A DNA stretch of 60,598 nucleotides from NCBI GenBank assembly GCA_031119395.1, contig JAVHYA010000014.1, forward strand, positions 16,625 through 77,222, given 5' to 3'. This document shows, piece after piece, positions 57,341 to 60,598 of this stretch. Position 1 is the stretch's first letter, and every line of letters begins with the position of its first letter. The notes beneath the pieces are model-generated. The model saw only the letters and a program-made list of their open reading frames with translations, ran no database searches and was not told where the DNA came from. The translations under genes were made by a program, and so were the position numbers. Origin of the DNA: Pseudomonadota bacterium (GTDB taxonomy: Bacteria > Pseudomonadota > Gammaproteobacteria > Burkholderiales > Burkholderiaceae_C).

Positions 57341-59169
57341 CTGCAGCCAAGCAAATCCGAAACATCGCCATCATTGCGCACGTCGACCATGGCAAGACCA
57401 CGATGGTCGACCAGTTGCTGCGCCAGTCCGGCACCTTCGCCGACCACGAGAAGGTGGTCGACACGGTGATGGACAACAACGCCATCGAAAAGGAACGTGG
57501 CATCACGATCCTGGCCAAGAACTGCGCCGTGACCTGGCAGGGCACGCACATCAACATCGTCGACACCCCCGGCCACGCGGACTTCGGTGGCGAGGTGGAA
57601 CGCGCGCTGTCGATGGTCGACGGCGTGGTGCTGCTGATCGACGCGCAGGAAGGCCCGATGCCGCAGACGCGCTTCGTGACCAAGAAGGCGCTGGCCCTGG
57701 GCCTGAAGCCGATCCTGGTGGTCAACAAGGTCGACAAGCCGGGCGCCAACCCCGACAAGGTCGTGAACGCGGCCTTCGACCTGTTCGACAAGCTCGGCGC
57801 GACCGACGAACAGCTCGACTTCCCGGTGGTGTACGCCTCGGGCATCAACGGCTGGTCCTCGCTCGAAGAGGGCGCGCCCGGTGAGCAGTGGGGCCCCGAC
57901 ATGTCGGCCCTGTTCGACACCATCCTCAAGCACGTCCCCTCGCAGAAGGGCGACCCGACGGCGCCGCTGCAGCTGCAGATCTCGGCCCTCGACTTCTCCA
58001 CCTTCGTGGGTCGCATCGGCGTGGGCCGCATCAGCCAGGGCACCATCAAGCCGATGATGGACGTCATGGTCATGGAAGGCCCGGACGGCAAGGCGTTCAA
58101 GGGCCGCGTGAACCAGGTGCTGACCTTCCAGGGCCTGGACCGCGTGCAGGCCACCGAGGCCGGCCCCGGCGAGATCGTGCTGATCAACGGCATCGCGGAC
58201 ATCGGCATCGGCGTGACGGTGACCGACGTCGCCAAGCCGGCGCCCCTGCCCATGCTCAAGGTCGACGAGCCGACGCTGACGATGAACTTCTGCGTCAACA
58301 CCAGCCCGCTGGCCGGTCGCGAGGGCAAGTTCGTCACCAGCCGCCAGATCTGGGACCGCCTGCAGAAGGAGCTCCAGCACAACGTCGCGCTGCGCGTGAA
58401 CGAGACCGACGAGGAAGGCGTGTTCGAAGTGATGGGCCGCGGTGAACTGCACCTCACCATCCTGCTGGAGAACATGCGTCGCGAAGGCTACGAGATGGCC
58501 GTGTCCAAGCCGCGCGTGGTGTTCCGCACCATCGATGGCGAGAAGCACGAGCCCATCGAGCTGGTGACGGCCGACATCGAGGAAGGCCACCAGGGCGGCG
58601 TGATGCAGGCCCTGGGCGAGCGCAAGGGCGAACTGGTGAACATGGAGCCGGACGGCCGCGGCCGCGTGCGCCTGGAATACCGCATCCCGGCGCGCGGCCT
58701 CATCGGCTTCACCAACGAGTTCCTGAACCTCACGCGCGGCTCGGGCCTGATCAGCAACATCTTCGACTCGTACGAGCCGCACAAGGGCGACATCGGCGGG
58801 CGCAAGAACGGCGTGCTGATCTCGATGGACGACGGTGAGATCTTCACCTACGCCCTGGGCAAGCTGGACGACCGCGGCCGCATGTTCGTGCGCGCCAACG
58901 ACCCGGTGTACGAAGGCATGATCGTCGGCATCCACAGCCGCGACAACGACCTGGTGGTCAACGCCACCCGCACCAAGCAGCTGACCAACTTCCGCGTCAG
59001 CGGCAAGGAAGACGCGATCAAGATCACGCCGCCGATCGACCTCACGCTGGAATACGGCGTCGAGTTCATCGAGGACGACGAGCTGGTCGAGATCACGCCC
59101 AAGAGCGTGCGCCTGCGCAAGCGCTTCCTGAAGGAGCACGAGCGCAAGCGGGCCAGCCGCGAGGCCTGA
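57337..59169 (+). CDS. typA: Ribosome-associated GTPase TypA/BipA
   Basis: A 610-residue translational GTPase of the elongation-factor family that helps ribosome assembly and stress adaptation. The G domain has AHVDHGKTTMVDQLLRQSGT near residue 14, the switch motif ERGITILAKN near 50, DTPGHADFGGEVERALSMVD near 73 and NKVDKPGANPDKV near 129. Domain C-terminal signatures RGLIGFTNEFL and the TypA-specific ending (PKSVRLRKRFLKEHERKRAS) are present. The start overlaps truB. A palindromic element begins at the base right after its stop codon. Confidence 0.97.
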   Translation: MTAAKQIRNIAIIAHVDHGKTTMVDQLLRQSGTFADHEKVVDTVMDNNAIEKERGITILAKNCAVTWQGTHINIVDTPGHADFGGEVERALSMVDGVVLLIDAQEGPMPQTRFVTKKALALGLKPILVVNKVDKPGANPDKVVNAAFDLFDKLGATDEQLDFPVVYASGINGWSSLEEGAPGEQWGPDMSALFDTILKHVPSQKGDPTAPLQLQISALDFSTFVGRIGVGRISQGTIKPMMDVMVMEGPDGKAFKGRVNQVLTFQGLDRVQATEAGPGEIVLINGIADIGIGVTVTDVAKPAPLPMLKVDEPTLTMNFCVNTSPLAGREGKFVTSRQIWDRLQKELQHNVALRVNETDEEGVFEVMGRGELHLTILLENMRREGYEMAVSKPRVVFRTIDGEKHEPIELVTADIEEGHQGGVMQALGERKGELVNMEPDGRGRVRLEYRIPARGLIGFTNEFLNLTRGSGLISNIFDSYEPHKGDIGGRKNGVLISMDDGEIFTYALGKLDDRGRMFVRANDPVYEGMIVGIHSRDNDLVVNATRTKQLTNFRVSGKEDAIKITPPIDLTLEYGVEFIEDDELVEITPKSVRLRKRFLKEHERKRASREA

Positions 59170-59328
59170 GAAGGTGTGAACGAACCCGACATGGCCGCTC
59201 GTTCCGCCCAAACACGCCCGCTCGGCGTTGCAGACGCTCGCCATAGCCCGAGCCATGGCTGCGCTTTGCGCCTTGATCGGGCGTGTTTTCGCGGCCTGCT
59301 CGGCCACGCCGGATTCATTCGCACCTTC
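59170..59328 (+). repeat. Family D palindromic element with terminal inverted repeats
   Basis: The left end GAAGGTGTGAACGAACCCG and the reverse complement of the right end (GAAGGTGCGAATGAATCCG) match at 16 of 19 positions. Inside, AAACACGCCCG (left) pairs with CGGGCGTGTTT (right), and a CCATAGCCCGAGCCATGG-like centre closes the structure. It begins at the base following the typA stop. Only one copy is seen in this window; I recall similar sequences from other Comamonadaceae, which I cannot check here. Confidence 0.75.
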
Positions 59329-59341
59329 TTCTGACCGGCCG

Positions 59342-60121
59342 ATGCGCGGCAGCACCCTGACTCGGTGGGCGGCGGCGTTCTGCGTCGTCCTTGCGGGCGC
59401 GCTGCCGCTGGCGGCGCCCGCGCAGGACATGGCGGCGCACGTGGCGGCCGGCCAGGCCTTCGACGCACTGCGTGCGGCGCATCCGGAGCGCCTGCCGCGG
59501 CTGGCGGAGCCCGAGGCGGCCGAAGCGCTGCGCACCCTGGCCGACGCGGCGACCTTCCTGCCGGCGCAGTCCGGCGTCGACCTGCCGACCCTCTCCGATG
59601 CGTGCGACCGTGCGCAGGCCGCCGTCGTGGCCTACCAGACCTTCGGCGCACTGCAGAACGGCCAGCTGGTCGCTTCCGTCGTGGTTGACAACGCGGCCAC
59701 CTACCAGGACGAACTGGCGCTGCTGCAGCCTTTCGTGGCGCGATGCATCGCCCGGCAGGTGCCGCTGGCCGAAGCCACCCTGCGCCAGATGGACCCGCGC
59801 ACCGTGGCGCAGCTGCGCCTGGGCGGCCTGCGGCGCGGGCAGGCCACCATCCTGCAGCTCTATGCGAGCCTGGCCACCGCGCTGCCGGACGCACGCATCC
59901 GCCCGGCCAACATCGATGCGCTGCTGGGTGCACTGGCAGACACCGTCTCCGTGCATGTGCGGGCCCTGGCGGTCGCCGCACGGGCCGCGCCGCGCGACCT
60001 GGCCGGCGCCCAAGGCCGGGAGGGCGGGCCGAGACAGCCGAAATGGCAGCGCATCGCCGCCACCATGGCCGACACGCGTTGCGACGCGCTGTGTGATCTG
60101 GCGGCGCGCAACGGGCGTTGA
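59342..60121 (+). CDS. Exported hypothetical protein
   Basis: A 259-residue protein of unknown function. The ATG at 59342 gives a good signal peptide (LTRWAAAFCVVLAGALPLAA, cleavage after APA-Q), while the frame start at 59228 lies inside the family D element and is rejected. The mature part is almost all helical and alanine- and leucine-rich, with four cysteines in two pairs (CDRAQ and FVARC near residues 84 and 130; CDALC near 250) that could form disulfides in the periplasm. No membrane segment follows the signal. Not recognised. Confidence 0.65.
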   Translation: MRGSTLTRWAAAFCVVLAGALPLAAPAQDMAAHVAAGQAFDALRAAHPERLPRLAEPEAAEALRTLADAATFLPAQSGVDLPTLSDACDRAQAAVVAYQTFGALQNGQLVASVVVDNAATYQDELALLQPFVARCIARQVPLAEATLRQMDPRTVAQLRLGGLRRGQATILQLYASLATALPDARIRPANIDALLGALADTVSVHVRALAVAARAAPRDLAGAQGREGGPRQPKWQRIAATMADTRCDALCDLAARNGR

Positions 60122-60254
60122 GTGCGGCCCTCCGGTGCCGACACACCGCGTCGATGCGCAGTTCTTCACCAAGACCACGCCGATGCGTGCCCACCCGACA
60201 ACGCAGGCCCCGTGCGCCGCGTTGAGCAGCGTGCCCCAACAACAGGAATCCACG

Positions 60255-60598
60255 ATGACTCCCAAGCTGTCCATCTTCGTGCTGGCCCTGGCCGCCTCCG
60301 CCGCGCCGATCGGCGCCAGCGCCCAGGTGTCCGTCAACATCAACGTCCCCGGGCTGGTGACCGTGGCCCCGCCGCCGCCGCGCATGGAGCGCATGCCCGG
60401 GCCGCGCCCCGGGCAGGTCTGGGTGCCGGGCCACTGGCAATGGGCCGGCAATGCGTACGCTTGGCGCAGCGGCTATTGGCAGGCCGCCCGGCCCGACTAC
60501 GACTACGTGCCGGGCCGCTGGGTGCCGACCAACGGCGGATGGCGCTGGGTCGAGGCCGACTGGCGTCGCGGGCCCGGCGGCCACAAGGGCCACCACAA
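60255..60598 (+). CDS. YXWGXW/WXXGXW-repeat exported protein (3' end cut by window)
   Basis: The first 114 codons of an exported protein; the reading frame is still open at the window edge. A signal peptide is clear: MTPKLSIFVLALAASAAPIG then ASA-Q. The mature part has a proline stretch and then repeated aromatic motifs: VWVPGHWQWAGNAYAWRSGYW, YVPGRWVPTNGGWRW (each shown in part), the WxxGxW repeat pattern of small periplasmic or outer-membrane proteins of unknown function. CAGGAATCCACG upstream of the ATG is a moderate ribosome binding site. The protein is probably nearly complete, since such proteins end soon after the last repeat. Confidence 0.75.
   Translation, partial: MTPKLSIFVLALAASAAPIGASAQVSVNINVPGLVTVAPPPPRMERMPGPRPGQVWVPGHWQWAGNAYAWRSGYWQAARPDYDYVPGRWVPTNGGWRWVEADWRRGPGGHKGHH

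Noticed and set aside
59228-59341. N-terminal extension of the exported protein after typA
   Set aside because: It lies inside the family D element and hides the signal peptide that begins at the ATG at 59342.

Overview
This 60.6 kb GC-rich window reads as chromosomal DNA of a betaproteobacterium of the order Burkholderiales, most likely family Comamonadaceae (Variovorax-like). The evidence is the dap cluster with pilU inside it, rimP-nusA-infB followed by rbfA-truB-typA, the lptFG/pepA/holC neighbourhood, and interspersed palindromes of a style I associate with that family. The genus is inference. No insertion sequence, prophage or CRISPR array was seen, and most of the window is ordinary core chromosome.

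Layout. 1-2.7 kb: an AraC-type regulator, a VOC protein and two small uncharacterised genes. 2.7-10.5 kb, minus strand: lysine/diaminopimelate genes dapC, dapD and dapE with the pilus ATPase gene pilU between dapD and dapE, then prmB and an ABC-F ATPase. 10.6-13.4 kb: an amidase and a short-chain dehydrogenase. 13.5-19.2 kb: argA and hrpA, divergent. 19.2-22.7 kb: small envelope genes, an aminotransferase, a CysB-type regulator and a CbiX-type chelatase. 22.7-28.7 kb: lptG and lptF divergent from pepA-holC, then a branched-chain amino acid binding lipoprotein. 29-33 kb: tRNA-Ser(GGA), an SPFH/NfeD pair and a large basic amino acid decarboxylase.

33.1-41.5 kb is a phosphonate utilisation locus in two divergent arms. 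One arm holds a GntR regulator, a PhnZ-like HD oxygenase and an EamA transporter. The other holds a binding protein, an ATPase, a fused two-domain permease, a flavin oxidoreductase and phosphonoacetaldehyde hydrolase (phnX). No phnW or phnY is present, so the flavin enzyme may supply phosphonoacetaldehyde to PhnX. 41.5-50.6 kb: a DUF454 protein, a periplasmic LigE-type DNA ligase, fabI, the yejABEF peptide importer and an MFS transporter. 50.6-59.2 kb: rimP-nusA-infB-rbfA-truB-typA, with an intrinsic terminator between the promoter and rimP. The window ends with two exported proteins, the last one cut off.

The most striking feature is a set of interspersed palindromes. Family A (eight copies, one lower-confidence) is a two-hairpin element of about 65 bp. 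Four copies lie inside genes (dapE, hrpA, yejF, truB), in frame and always antisense to the host. Family B (three copies) is a long imperfect hairpin built of ACGCGAAGG-like units that fills junctions between co-directional genes. Family C (one copy) encodes part of the YejA leader. Family D (one copy) is a 159 bp element with terminal inverted repeats directly after the typA stop codon. Several copies touch a start or stop codon.
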